This document shows positions 50,516 to 59,816 of a stretch of DNA of 64,000 nt, one piece after another. The notes beneath the pieces are model-generated. The model worked only from the letters and a program-made list of their open reading frames with translations, searched no databases and had not been told where the DNA came from. Source of the DNA: SG8-41 sp963802355 (GTDB taxonomy: Bacteria > Pseudomonadota > Gammaproteobacteria > Burkholderiales > SG8-41); the NCBI GenBank assembly GCA_963802355.1, contig CAWDIV010000028.1, forward strand, positions 62,001 through 126,000. Reading direction: 5' to 3'. The stretch's first letter is position 1. The number at the start of each line of letters is the position of its first letter. Made by a program: the position numbers and the translations under genes.

Positions 50516-51193
50516 CTTCTCGAAGACTACGAAGTAGTTATCGCGCATGATCTTCCTCTCCTCGACCATGCGGAAACCCTCCGCCTCGACTTCCTTAATG
50601 ACCGTTTCCTTCCCCGCACGCACGTGCGACAGAATGCGCTCGCTGCTCACCCCCGGGATGCGCTCGAAATCGACGACGATGAACGTTCCACCAGGTTTGA
50701 GCGCCGTCCGGATCGCCTGCAGCATGACCTGGGGAAACTCGAAGTGGTGGTAGACGTCCGAGGTAAAAGCCACGTCGATGGAGGCCGGAGGCAGCGGCAT
50801 GGTCTTGGCGGTGCTCACATAGCCTTCGACGTTGCGGTAGCCCTCTTCGCGCAGGCGGCGCACGATACTGTTCACCATGACGGGGTTGATTTCCAGAGCG
50901 TAGACCTTCCCGCCCGGGCCGACCTCGCGCGCAAAGAGCTGCGTAAAGAGCCCGGAGCCGGCGCCGATGTCGGCCACCGCCATCCCCGCCTTGAGCCCGA
51001 CCTCCTTCAGGATCGCGTGGCGATTGTCGAAGATCTCCCGCCCTTCGCGCTCGAACTGGTCGATGAATTCCCCGAAGTTCTGACTCTCGAGGAAGCGCTG
51101 GTTGATGCCCGGCGCGACGCTTTGCGGCTGCGCGCAGGCGAGCCCCGCCACGCCGAGGGCGGCAAGCACCAGCAATCCGCGCGCGAATAACAT
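50507..51193 (-). CDS. Class I SAM-dependent methyltransferase with signal peptide
   Basis: A 228-residue methyltransferase-fold protein. The SAM motif AVADIGAGSGLFTQLFAREV (motif I) is followed by VYALEINPVMVNSIVRRLRE, DVAFTSDVYHHFEFPQVMLQ and PGGTFIVVDFERIPG. An unusual N terminus, MLFARGLLVLAALGVAGLAC followed by AQPQS, looks like a signal peptide, which would send the protein to the periplasm, where SAM is not available. The ATG at 51193 follows GGAGACAAAAA; starting at 51250 would remove the signal character. It may be a cell-envelope protein that has lost catalysis. Confidence 0.75.
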   Translation of the reverse strand: MLFARGLLVLAALGVAGLACAQPQSVAPGINQRFLESQNFGEFIDQFEREGREIFDNRHAILKEVGLKAGMAVADIGAGSGLFTQLFAREVGPGGKVYALEINPVMVNSIVRRLREEGYRNVEGYVSTAKTMPLPPASIDVAFTSDVYHHFEFPQVMLQAIRTALKPGGTFIVVDFERIPGVSSERILSHVRAGKETVIKEVEAEGFRMVEERKIMRDNYFVVFEKPR

Positions 51194-51284
51194 TTTTTGT
51201 CTCCAGGAAAGGCCGGCGACGAAAACCGGGCGGTGAATGGTTTCGGTCATGCGATACCCATCACTCATCACCCATCACCTGCCG

Positions 51285-52490
51285 TCAGGTTATGGCGTCG
51301 GCGCGCCGGACGCTAGCGATCATGCTGGAAACGAGGAGGAACTCGCGCCGACCTTCCGGAGTCGCCGCCTGCTTCCGCAGCCAGTCGAAGTTTTTCCGGC
51401 GCTCCGCTTCCGATTTCTCGTTAAGGCGCTGCAGGTTCTTAATCGAGTATTCCTGGACATACTCGAGATTCACGGTGCGGCGCTGGCGCACGTAGAGATC
51501 GAAGAGCGACACGTCGCCTTCGCCCCGGCAGATTCTTCCGAGCTTGTCGGTCAGGTTGAACGCGTCGTGGATGCCACCGTTGAGGCCAAAAGCGCCCACC
51601 GGGTTGTTCAGGTGCGCGGCATCGCCGGCGAGCAGCACGCGGCCGACGCGGAAATCCTTCGCGACTCGCTGATGCACCTTGTAGATGCTCTTGTACTTGA
51701 TCGGGTAGCGCCCGGGCCGTGACTGGAAGCGCTGCATGCGCTGCTCCACCCTCTCCTCCGACAGCGTCACCTCCTCGTCCTCGTCTTCCGGTATGGGAAA
51801 AATCACGCGCCACATGCCCGGCGGGCCGTCATCCGGCATCTTGAAAAGCGCAACCCATTCCTCCGGATCGGCGACATACGCGTTCAGGGTGTAGCCGTAC
51901 CGGGTGTAATCGTCGGTGGTGCTTGCCACCAGGAAACGCTCCGGCCACGTGTAACCTTCGAAATCGACATCGATGCTCTTGCGGACCGTGCTGCGCCCTC
52001 CGTCCGCACCGATCAGCCACTCGGCCTCGATTCGTTCGGCGCCGTGAGGCGTCTTCGCGGTGACTGTGACCCGGTCCGCGGCCTGCGTAACGCCGGTGAC
52101 CTCGTGTTGAAACCGCACCTCGGCGCTCGCACAGGCTTTGAGCTTGTCGTAGATGATAGGTGTCAGCCGGTGCTGCTCGAGATGGAGGCGGTACGGGTAA
52201 GGCGTGAGATCCTTGATGAGGGAAATATCCCACTCGACGATAACCCCCTCCTTGCGGTCACGAATCTGCCAGCGCGGGACCTTGATCGCGGTCTTGTGCA
52301 TCTCGTCGGTGATGCCGTAGGGCGCCATCATTTCGAGCGAGGGCGGATGATAGGTTCCCGCGCGGAGATCCATGGTGAGCCCGGGTTCGGCCTCCAGAAC
52401 CAACACCGGAATGTCCTGCCGGGCCAACACCAGCGCGATCAGCAATCCGACCGGCCCGGCGCCGGCGACGATGACTTGGGGTTTCTCCAT
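51285..52490 (-). CDS. FAD-dependent monooxygenase (PHBH/UbiH-like)
   Basis: A 401-residue class A flavoprotein monooxygenase. It has the Rossmann GxGxxG at the N terminus (QVIVAGAGPVGLLIALVLAR, residues ~5-24), the DG motif LIGADGGRSTVRKSIDVDF, and the GD motif VLLAGDAAHLNNPVGAFGLN. It uses NAD(P)H and O2 to hydroxylate an aromatic ring. The ATG at 52490 is used. A GATGAGTGATGAGTGATGGG tract ends just before its start codon. It has no obvious operon partner. Confidence 0.92.
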   Translation of the reverse strand: MEKPQVIVAGAGPVGLLIALVLARQDIPVLVLEAEPGLTMDLRAGTYHPPSLEMMAPYGITDEMHKTAIKVPRWQIRDRKEGVIVEWDISLIKDLTPYPYRLHLEQHRLTPIIYDKLKACASAEVRFQHEVTGVTQAADRVTVTAKTPHGAERIEAEWLIGADGGRSTVRKSIDVDFEGYTWPERFLVASTTDDYTRYGYTLNAYVADPEEWVALFKMPDDGPPGMWRVIFPIPEDEDEEVTLSEERVEQRMQRFQSRPGRYPIKYKSIYKVHQRVAKDFRVGRVLLAGDAAHLNNPVGAFGLNGGIHDAFNLTDKLGRICRGEGDVSLFDLYVRQRRTVNLEYVQEYSIKNLQRLNEKSEAERRKNFDWLRKQAATPEGRREFLLVSSMIASVRRADAIT

Positions 52491-52497
52491 TAAAAAA

Positions 52498-52672
52498 CGG
52501 TGATGAGTGATGAGTGATGGGTGATGGGAAAACTTGCTGCTACCTTGATTGATCTACCTGGTGCGCGTTGCTCGCAATCCCAGAACGAGGGGTTCCATCC
52601 CGCGACGGTGTCGCAGTGATCCGATTTTCATTACTCATCACTCATCACCCGTCACCCATCACGGGGTTTAAG
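52498..52672. repeat. GATGAGTGATGAGTGATGGG tracts
   Basis: Forward tract 52498-52530 and inverted CATTACTCATCACTCATCAC (52625-52672). The right-hand tract overlaps the stop-codon end of the HD-domain gene, whose C terminus is partly written by it. Confidence 0.8.
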
Positions 52673-53204
52673 GGCGTAGATCTCGTCGAACCGCCGCTCG
52701 AGCTCGGGGTGCGTGCCGCGCAAGCGGTCGACTACCGCCTTCGCCCAGTCGAAATACTCCCGCCGGCGCCGGAGGTCCCACTTCGCCGGCGGCTGGGTGG
52801 CGACGTCGCGCACGTTGCAGATCTTGTCGGCGAGCTTGACGAGCTTCGCTTCGCGGCTGATCGCCGGGGCATGCTCGATCTGCAGACGCTTCCTCTCCGC
52901 CTTCGGCAGGTTCTTGTCGTCGGTGACTTCCTCGACGATGCTCGCGATCCTGTCGCCAAATGCGTCGCGCAGCTCAGGCCGGCGTCGTCTGCGTATCTTC
53001 CAGCGTGTCGTGCAGTATGGCCGCGGCCAGCACCACCTCATCCGTGAGCCCGCCCTCGTGGCAGAGCACATTGGCGAGCGCGATCGGATGGTTGATGTAC
53101 GGCGAAGCGACCATGTCCTTGCGACGCTGGTCGCGGTGCTTGAGCGACGCGAATTCGAGCGCCTTCAGGATCAGGGGCAACCCATGGAGGGCTTCGGTGG
53201 CCAT
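52652..53204 (-). pseudogene. HD-domain guanosine-tetraphosphate hydrolase (MESH1-like), frameshift
   Basis: From ATG 53204 the frame MATEALHGLPLILKALEFAS, KHRDQRRKDMVASPYINHPI, VLAAAILHDTLEDTQ reads a small alarmone hydrolase (SpoT/MESH1 HD domain; ILHDTLED carries the HD pair). It ends near 52978 because of one extra base; the continuing frame holds RDAFGDRIASIVEEVTDDKN and IEHAPAISREAKLVKLADKI to a stop at 52652. The expected full length is ~180 residues, exactly MESH1 size. Correcting one base would restore (p)ppGpp hydrolase. No RelA partner is near. Confidence 0.88.
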
Positions 53205-53342
53205 GCGCTGAAAGTATAAGTGCAATTGTTGAGTTTGCTAAAGCTTCACCGCGAAGCCGCAAAGGACTCGAGGTAGATCAAAAGCTGAGGCTGTTCGCCT
53301 TCCTTCGTGGTTTCGTGTCCTTCGTGCTGGGGCTTTTCTAGA

Positions 53343-54347
53343 TCACTTGATCGCCTGCGGATTGATCGGCGACCCGACCGCCCCGGTGATCGGCAACGGC
53401 GGCCCGCAGAAGAGAAATTCATACACGCGATCCTTCATGCAATCGTCCGCAAGGTCCTGGAGATAGAAGATCTCGCCCATGGTGATGCCGATCATGGGAA
53501 TGACGATCCAGTGCCACGGCTGGAAAGCCTCGGTGCTCTCGTTGGGACGCACTTCGCAACCCCACGTGTCGAAACAGATCGCGGCGATCTCTTTCCTGTG
53601 TATCCACTCGCAGGTTTCGAAGCGCAGTCCCGGTGCATCGCCTGCCGCATATGCGCCCCAGTCTCCCTGAGCGAGGCAATGCTCCATCTGGCCGGTGCGC
53701 ACGATCACGAAGTCGCCGCGCCGTATCTCGACGCCTTGCGCTTTGGCGCAGCCATCGAGCTCGGCATTGCTGATGCCGTAGCCGTCCTCGAGATAGTCGC
53801 CGCCCAGGAACCGCGGGACGTCGAGCAGCACGCCGCGGCCGATCATGCGATCGCGCGTCTTGTGGATGCCGTTCTTCTTGGCGCCGGTGGAATCGACCAG
53901 CCGCGCGTCGTAGCCATTCCACATCCTGTCGCCGTAGAAGATGTGACCCAGCGCATCCCATTGGGTGCCGCACTGCAGCGGCATTGAAACCATGTCGTCG
54001 GCGTAGCGGATTTTTCCGGCGTCCTGAGTGCCCGCCACCGCGTCGGTGCCGGTCGCGAGCATGGTGTGAATGGGATTGAACCGGCCGCCCCATCCCGTCC
54101 TCTGCGGACCGTTCGAATTGAAGTCGAGACCCAGAGCGAAGGCCTTGCCTTTTCTTACGAGCGCGGCTGCTTTGACGATGTCGCCCGGTGTCACGTAATT
54201 CAAAGTGCCGAGCTGATCGTCGGGACCCCACTTTCCCCAGTTCTTAGTGCGCGCCGCCATCTCCTCGAGCGTGCGCAGCGTCACGTCGCGCTTGAGATTG
54301 TTCCTCGGCACCATTTTCATCGCCGCCTTGGTCTTGGCTTCCGGCAT
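53343..54347 (-). CDS. Cyclase family protein (kynurenine formamidase-like)
   Basis: A 334-residue metal-dependent hydrolase of the cyclase/KynB group (PF04199). QCGTQWDALGHIFYGDRMWN (residues ~124-143) stands for the usual HxGTHxDxPxH ligand series. AAICFDTWGCEVRPNEST and AFQPWHWIVIPMIGITMGEI follow. Members hydrolyse N-formyl or lactone bonds. The ATG at 54347 has AAGGAGA eight bases before it. A preceding NUDIX gene is divergent and ~570 bp away. Confidence 0.9.
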   Translation of the reverse strand: MPEAKTKAAMKMVPRNNLKRDVTLRTLEEMAARTKNWGKWGPDDQLGTLNYVTPGDIVKAAALVRKGKAFALGLDFNSNGPQRTGWGGRFNPIHTMLATGTDAVAGTQDAGKIRYADDMVSMPLQCGTQWDALGHIFYGDRMWNGYDARLVDSTGAKKNGIHKTRDRMIGRGVLLDVPRFLGGDYLEDGYGISNAELDGCAKAQGVEIRRGDFVIVRTGQMEHCLAQGDWGAYAAGDAPGLRFETCEWIHRKEIAAICFDTWGCEVRPNESTEAFQPWHWIVIPMIGITMGEIFYLQDLADDCMKDRVYEFLFCGPPLPITGAVGSPINPQAIK

Positions 54348-54423
54348 GGCTCGGCTCTCCTTGAGGAAAATGAGACGAAAATAAGGAATGACAGTCGGGT
54401 GCGTGCAGCGGAAGCTGATTGTA

Positions 54424-54897
54424 ATGGATTATCGAGCGTCCACGATTTGCTTGACGCTCGATCCCTCACCCCTCTCCCGAGTGGAGGGGGGAGCTTTCAG
54501 CGCTCCGCGAAAGATTGACCGGCGCCGTGCCAACCCCGGTCGCGCGACATGTGGGGCCGAAGCTGCCATGCAGGCGGCCGGGACGCCGCGTTTAGCGGAA
54601 ACCCTCCTTTGATCATTACGAAACCGGATGACCCATCCGGACTCGCGTCCATCACCCCTGCTCCCCTCGCCCCTCGGGGAGAGTCGACGTAACAAAGTTA
54701 CGTAAAGCTCGATAGTCTGAGGACCACGGAACGTCATTCTAGGAAAACGTTCCAACCAGGAGTGTGTCAGGCCGGTAGGCTGCTATCGAGCGTTCTCAAA
54801 ATGATTGACGCGCTCGATGCCTCACCCCCACCCTCTCCCGACCGGAGAGGGGAGCGAAGTGTCGGAAATGGTTTGTCAACCATTTAGCGAATGATCA
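54424..54897. repeat. REP-like composite elements (two copies plus fragments)
   Basis: A partial copy (54424-54500: TATCGAGCGTCCACG ... GACGCTCGATCCCTCACCC), a CCCCTCGCCCCTCGGGG hairpin next to GACGTAACAAAGTTACGTAA (54650-54710), and a complete three-hairpin copy (54781-54897). The last ends GGTTTGTCAACCATTTAGCG and directly abuts the NUDIX start region. No gene lies in 54348-54914. Confidence 0.85.
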
Positions 54898-54914
54898 GTA
54901 GGAGGATGTTTTCC

Positions 54915-55331
54915 GTGGCCAAAACACTATCCGCCGGCATCATTCCCGTACAACGCACCGCAACCGGCTGGCGGCTGCTCGTCCTTCGCGCCTACAGGAA
55001 CTGGGATTTTCCCAAGGGAGTGGTTGGCGAGGGCGAAGATCCGGCCGCTGCCGCCCGCCGTGAGACCATGGAAGAAACCGGGCTTTCCAACCTCAAGTTC
55101 GCCTTCGGCGACATCTACCGTGAAACCATGCCCTACGCGGGAGGCAAGGTCGCCCGTTACTACATCGCAGTGACCGAAGAAGAGCGGATTGAACTTCCTG
55201 TTTCCGCTGAGCTGGGCCGGCCCGAACACCACGAAGCGCGCTGGGTGAATTTCGTCGAAGCCGCGGAGCTGCTCCCGCCGCGCTTGAAACCAATACTGGA
55301 ATGGGCCCAAAAGACGCTAGAGGCATCGTAG
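54915..55331 (+). CDS. NUDIX hydrolase
   Basis: A 138-residue NUDIX enzyme (pyrophosphohydrolase of nucleotide-type substrates). The Nudix box GEGEDPAAAARRETMEETGL (residues ~38-57) is complete, GX5EX7REUXEEXGU. The core also shows NWDFPKGVV upstream. The GTG at 54915 (VAKTLSAGIIPV) follows AGGAGG with a nine-base spacer; ATG at 54906 leaves no spacer and is rejected. The composite hairpin element ends only a few bases upstream and may affect its expression. Confidence 0.9.
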   Translation: MAKTLSAGIIPVQRTATGWRLLVLRAYRNWDFPKGVVGEGEDPAAAARRETMEETGLSNLKFAFGDIYRETMPYAGGKVARYYIAVTEEERIELPVSAELGRPEHHEARWVNFVEAAELLPPRLKPILEWAQKTLEAS

Positions 55332-55349
55332 CCGCTCGGATTCGGAAAG

Positions 55350-55520
55350 AGTGACGATTACGGGTGACGATTAATGGTGACGAGATAAGGGTGACGAGAA
55401 ACGGCAGGAATGCTCTGCAAGAGCAGCGGCTCGTCATTCCCGCGCGCCGCGCGGAAACTAAAGCCCTCGTCACCCACACCTCGTCACCCTTGTCGTCACC
55501 CGTATTCGTCACGGATTCTA
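55350..55520. repeat. GATTACGGGTGACGATTAAT / CGTCACCCTTGTCGTCACCC tracts
   Basis: GAGTGACGATTACGGGTGAC-type words on one side and CACCTCGTCACCCTTGTCG on the other, inverted, with an ordinary ~70-bp core. Fills the 200-bp gap between NUDIX and the hydrolase gene. Confidence 0.75.
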
Positions 55521-55537
55521 TCTGGGGAGGAATGCGC

Positions 55538-56690
55538 ATGGACACTGCACCGAAATCCGGCGGCGAAAGAACGCTCGACGAAGTCAAGAAGGAAGTCCTG
55601 CGCCGCGCCGCGCACCACAGCCCGTTCGAGGGGGTGCGCCGCGATGACGTCGAGAAGATCGTGGCAGGCCTCCAAAGCCTGGATCGCGATCACTGGGCGG
55701 AGCAATGGTCGAAGGTAGGCCTCGATTACGAGGCGAAAGGCGACGCCCTCGCCAAGCAAGGCGCGGATGGCAAGCAGATCAGCGATACCTATTTTCTCGG
55801 CTTCAACTATTGCAGCCTCGCCCGCTATCCCGTCGCCAGCACGCCCGGCAAGAAGGAAGCCTACCGGCACTCCGTTGAGAATGTTCCACAAGGCGGCGAA
55901 GTACTTCGATCCGCCGTTGCAAGTCGTCGAATATCGGTGCGACGATTTGAAGCTCACTGGATACCTGCAGATCCCCAAGGGCGTCGCGAAACCGCCGGTG
56001 GTATTGCATTGGGGCGGCGTCGACGGCTGGAAGGAGAACCGTCAGCACGCGAGCGCCGTCTTGCACCGCCTCGGGCTGGCGACCTTCACCGTGGACATGC
56101 CCGGCACCGGCGAGCACCCGCTGCGCTATATCGACCCCAGGGCGGAGCGCACGTACTCCGCTGCGATCGACCACTTGGCGCAGCGCAGCGACGTCGACGG
56201 CACCCGCATCGGCGTCTGGGGTGGAAGCTTCGGCGGGTACTGGGCGGCGCGGCTGGCGTTCACCGAAGCGAAGCGCCTTAAAGCCGCAGTATTCCACGGT
56301 GGAAATATCCACTACGGGTTCCAGCGCGAGTGGCTGGAGCCGGCGCTCACGAAGACCGCATCGACGTATCTGTTCGGTCCGAGCAGTCTGTTCGAGGCGC
56401 GCAGCCAGGCGATGGGCGTGAAGACTCTGGAGGAATTTCTCGCGGCCGCGCCGAAACTATCGCTCAAGGCCATGGGTCTGCTGGACAAGCCCTCAGCGCC
56501 GCTGCTCGGCGTGAACGGGAAACTCGACGACCAGGCCCCCGTCCAGGATATTTATCTCCTGATGGAGCACGGCAATCCCAAGGAAGCGCGCATTTTTCCG
56601 GAGGGCGGACACATGGGCCGCACGCCGGGCATGGACCCGAACGTGGTCACGGAGACGATCACCAACTGGCTCAAACTGCGCCTGACTTGA
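55538..56690 (+). pseudogene. Alpha/beta hydrolase with N-terminal helical region (DUF1100-like), frameshift
   Basis: ATG 55538 follows GGGGAGGAATGCGC. The first frame gives MDTAPKSGGERTLDEVKKEV, DHWAEQWSKVGLDYEAKGDA, SDTYFLGFNYCSLARYPVAS and breaks near 55878; the next frame continues with MFHKAAKYFDPPLQVVEYRC, PPVVLHWGGVDGWKENRQHA, nucleophile elbow GVWGGSFGGYWAARL and late His in PEGGHMGRTPGMDP. Layout equals the hydrolase at 22917: helical cap then catalytic domain. It probably hydrolyses an aromatic-acid-derived substrate. One base restores it. Confidence 0.85.
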
Positions 56691-56835
56691 GGAAGTGATT
56701 GATACCAAGTGATGCCGCGGTCTCTGGTGATGAAGTGATGCCGCTGGCGCTGGAGATGAAGACCGCCTCCTCCTCACTCGCGTAGCACGTCACCTAGCGA
56801 AGCGGCATCACCAGCGAAGCGGCATCACTCACTGA
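56690..56835. repeat. GTGATGCCGCTGGCG tract
   Basis: GTGATGCCGCGGTCTCTGG, GAAGTGATGCCGCTGGCGC and the inverted GCGAAGCGGCATCACCAGCG units in an intergenic 140-bp block. Confidence 0.75.
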
Positions 56836-56841
56836 CTGCAA

Positions 56842-57760
56842 ATGGCTGACTTCAAACTGCTGAACTACGCCGGATCAAACGGAGAGCCGCGTCCGGGCAT
56901 ATTGACTGGCGACGACACGGTCCTCGATCTGCAGGAGGCGCTGCCGGGCAAGTCCTGGACGGCTTCAACGCTTGCGGTACTCGCGCGCGTGGGACGAGGC
57001 GCTGCCGGCGCTGCACGCGCTCGCCGGGGAAAAGAACGCCAGAACCAGCCGCCTCGCCGACGTGCGGCTGCTCGCTCCGCTCATCTATCCTCCCGCGATC
57101 TACTGCGCCGGCGCGAACTACAACGCGCACGCGAAGGAAATGTCGTCGGACGGCAAGGGCGGCGTGGACAAGACGACCACCCAGCCGTACTTCTTCCTCA
57201 AGTCCGGTCCGCATTGCCTGATCGGACCCGGCGCCGAGATCCGGCTGCCCGCGGTCTCGAAACAGGTCGACTGGGAAGGAGAGTGCGCAGCAATCATCGG
57301 CCGGCGCGGCCGCAACATCAAGGCCGGCGACGCGATGAAGCACGTGGCAGGCTTTACCTGCATGAACGATCTCTCCGCGCGCGATCTTTCCCGCCGGCCC
57401 GATTGGCCGCGCTTCGGCGTCGACTGGTTCGGGCACAAGAATTTCGAGACCTCCGCCCCGATGGGGCCGTGGATCACGCCTGCCGACCAGATCCCCGACA
57501 TCTATGCCTGCCAGCTCAGGCTGTGGGTGAACGAGGAGAAGATGCAGGACACCCTGATCGCGGACCTCATCTTCAACATCGCCGAACTGATCGAGTACCT
57601 GAGCCGGCGCGTCACGCTGCTACCGGGCGACGTCATCGCCACCGGCACGCCCTCCGGCGTCGGGCGGCCGCGCGGTATTTTCCTCAAGCCCGGCGACAAG
57701 GTGCGCATCGAACTCTCCGGAGTCGGTGTGCTCGAAAATGTGGTTTCGCAGGGTGAATAG
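56842..57760 (+). pseudogene. Fumarylacetoacetate hydrolase family protein, frameshift
   Basis: ATG 56842 opens MADFKLLNYAGSNGEPRPGI and breaks near 56985; the following frame reads RAWDEALPALHALAGEK, APLIYPPAIYCAGANYNAHA, DWEGECAAIIGRRGRNIKAG, AGFTCMNDLSARDLSRR, TLLPGDVIATGTPSGVGRPR and stops at 57760. The E-x-E-type metal ligand WEGE and the GTPSG turn are typical. FAH-type enzymes cleave C-C bonds of diketo acids in aromatic meta-pathways. Only one base is off, so a sequencing error would leave a functional gene. The Bug gene follows on the same strand within 45 bases. Confidence 0.85.
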
Positions 57761-57802
57761 TTGCGCGTGTGGAATCAAAGGATGAAGGATGAAGGCGGAA
57801 GG

Positions 57803-58825
57803 ATGACCCAACGTCCTATACAGCAAACGCGTAGCTATCTGGCCCGCGCAGCGGAGGTCATCCCTCAACCTTCATCCTTCATCCTTGGGTTGGCGATCGT
57901 TCTTGCAACGACATGTGCGGTCGCGCAATCGTTTCCCACGAAGCCCCTGCGTTTGCTGGTGCCGTTCGGCCCGGGCGGCGTAGGCGACATTACGGCGCGG
58001 GCCGTCGCGCAGAAGATGGGCGACGCGCTCGGCCAGCAAGTGATCATCGACAACCGGCCGGGCGCGGGCGGCACCGTCGCCTCCCAGTTAGTGGCGAAAG
58101 CCGAGCCCGATGGGCACACGCTGCTTCTGCTCAACAATGCCCACGCAATCAGCATGTCGCTCTTCAAGTCGCTGCCCTACGATACGCTCAAGGACTTCGC
58201 GCCGGTCTCGACCGTCAGCACCTTCAGCATCGTCGTGCTGGCGAGCCCGGATTCACCCCTGAAATCGTTGCAGGACCTGATCGCGCAGGCCCGGGGGAAT
58301 CCCGGCAAGCTGAACGTCGGCACGATCGCCATCGGCGCGACGCAGCACCTCTCGGCCGAGTTGTTCAAATCGATGGCGGGAGTTGACCTCTTGATCGTGC
58401 CCTACACGAACACGGGTGCGTTGCTGGCCGCGCTGCGCGGCGGGAGCGTGCAGGCCGCGTTCGAGTTCATGGCGCCGGTAATCGGGCAGGTAAAGGCGGG
58501 AGCGCTGCGGGCGCTCGCGGTGAGCCCGCGCAATCGCTTCCCGGGCCTGCCTGACGTTCCCACGGTCGCGGAAAGCGGCGTCGCCGGCTACGAAGTCACT
58601 TCCTGGAACGGGATCGGCGCGCCGGCAAGGACGCCGCGGGCGGTCATCGAGCGCCTGAACAAGGAGATCAACGCCGCGCTCGCCGCGCCCGACCTGAAAC
58701 AGCGCTTCCACGACCTGGGCGTCGAGACGTTCGGCGGAACACCCGACGCGTTTCGCCAGCACCTCGCTTCGGAGATCTCAAAATGGAAGTCGGTCATTGA
58801 GAAGGCGAACATTCCGCGGCAGTGA
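57803..58825 (+). CDS. Bug/TctC-type receptor protein with repeat-encoded N terminus
   Basis: A Bug-family binding protein of ~340 residues. Conserved parts: FPTKPLRLLVPFGPGGVGDI, VIIDNRPGAGGTVASQLVAK, PVSTVSTFSIVVLASP, SAELFKSMAGVDLLIVPYTN, FPGLPDVPTVAESGVAGYEV and SEISKWKSVIEKANIPRQ. Its signal peptide (IPQPSSFILGLAIVLATTCA then VAQS) begins inside a CATCCCTCAACCTTCATCC repeat and the start codon itself (57803) lies in GAAGGATGAAGGCGGAAGG. The repeats have thus supplied start and part of the leader. An earlier in-frame start is at 57761. It follows a FAH-type gene. Confidence 0.88.
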   Translation: MTQRPIQQTRSYLARAAEVIPQPSSFILGLAIVLATTCAVAQSFPTKPLRLLVPFGPGGVGDITARAVAQKMGDALGQQVIIDNRPGAGGTVASQLVAKAEPDGHTLLLLNNAHAISMSLFKSLPYDTLKDFAPVSTVSTFSIVVLASPDSPLKSLQDLIAQARGNPGKLNVGTIAIGATQHLSAELFKSMAGVDLLIVPYTNTGALLAALRGGSVQAAFEFMAPVIGQVKAGALRALAVSPRNRFPGLPDVPTVAESGVAGYEVTSWNGIGAPARTPRAVIERLNKEINAALAAPDLKQRFHDLGVETFGGTPDAFRQHLASEISKWKSVIEKANIPRQ

Positions 58826-59551
58826 CGCGGGATACTGATGTGATCGCGCAGCGCGCCGAGTTCCTCGCCGCCCTTGGACCTCGGACCGGCGAGCGGGTGC
58901 TGGATCTGGCTCGGGCCCCGGGTTCTCGGCGCTGGCAATTGCGGAGGCAACGGGATCCTCGGGCGTGGTGTGCGGTATCGATATCAGCGAGCCATTGCTT
59001 TCCGCAGCCAAGAGGCATTGCGCGCATCTATCGTGGGTTGAATTCCGCCAAGCCGACGCGACACAGCTTCCTTTTCCGGATCGAGCCTTTGACGCCGCCA
59101 TATCGACCCAAGTCCTGGAATACGTCCGCGACGTCGATGCTGCGCTTGCTGAGATCCGGGTCCTTCGACGGCGGAAGGGTCGTGATCGTGGACAGACTGG
59201 GACTCCATCATATGGAAATCACCAAACCCCGAGCGCACATGCCGCATCCTAGCCGCATAGGAACAACATGCGGCAGACGTCTATCTCCCTCGCACATTGG
59301 CGAACAAACTCCGGCGCACCGGTTTTCGCATGCAGTCGCAGCAGGTCGTTCCTTTGTTCAACCCCGGCTACGATCCCAATACCTTCAGCAATCGGATCAT
59401 CGATATCATTGTTCCATTCGTAAGTGGCCGCAGCGGCATTACTCGTGACGAAGCAGAAGAATGGGCGAAGGATTTGAGGCAGGCCGGGAAGCAAGGCGAT
59501 TATTTCTTCAGCCTCAATCGTTACCTTTTCATTGCGCAGAAAGCCTCATGA
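58822..59551 (+). pseudogene. Class I SAM methyltransferase, frameshifted
   Basis: Three frames join to a methyltransferase: VTRDTDVIAQRAEFLAALGP and RTGERVLDL (motif I start), then SSGVVCGIDISEPLLSAAKR and AFDAAISTQVLEYVRDVDAA, and finally MANKLRRTGFRMQSQQVVPL and GKQGDYFFSLNRYLFIAQKA. Shifts are near 58915 and between 59165 and 59290. It overlaps the end of the Bug gene by four bases (GTGA). Likely once a translationally coupled partner gene. Substrate unknown. Confidence 0.8.
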
Positions 59552-59639
59552 CCATGAACCGTTGGCCATGCAACAACATGGCCGCGTGCTGGAAGGCAAC
59601 GTTATGCGACGCGACGAAACAGTGATGAACGCGAACAGA

Positions 59640-59815
59640 GTTGCAAGTGACGACTAGGGATTACGCAAGAGACACCCCGTATCTCGTCACCCGCGGCCTC
59701 GGCATGATAGTCACGAGATTGCACCATCATCGTGTCGGCCGCAGCGCGCCGCCGGGGGTCACATCCCGCGAGCGGGTCCCTGTTCCGCCCCTCGACGCGC
59801 TACCTCTTTCACCGC
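59640..59815. repeat. Mixed repeats near lon 3' end
   Basis: GTATCTCGTCACCCGCGGCC words and a GCGCCGCCGGGGGTCACATC ... CCCTGTTCCGCCCCTCGACG module that ends beside the lon stop codon. It parallels 25745-25890 closely. No gene is present in 59552-59816. Confidence 0.8.
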
Positions 59816-59816
59816 T

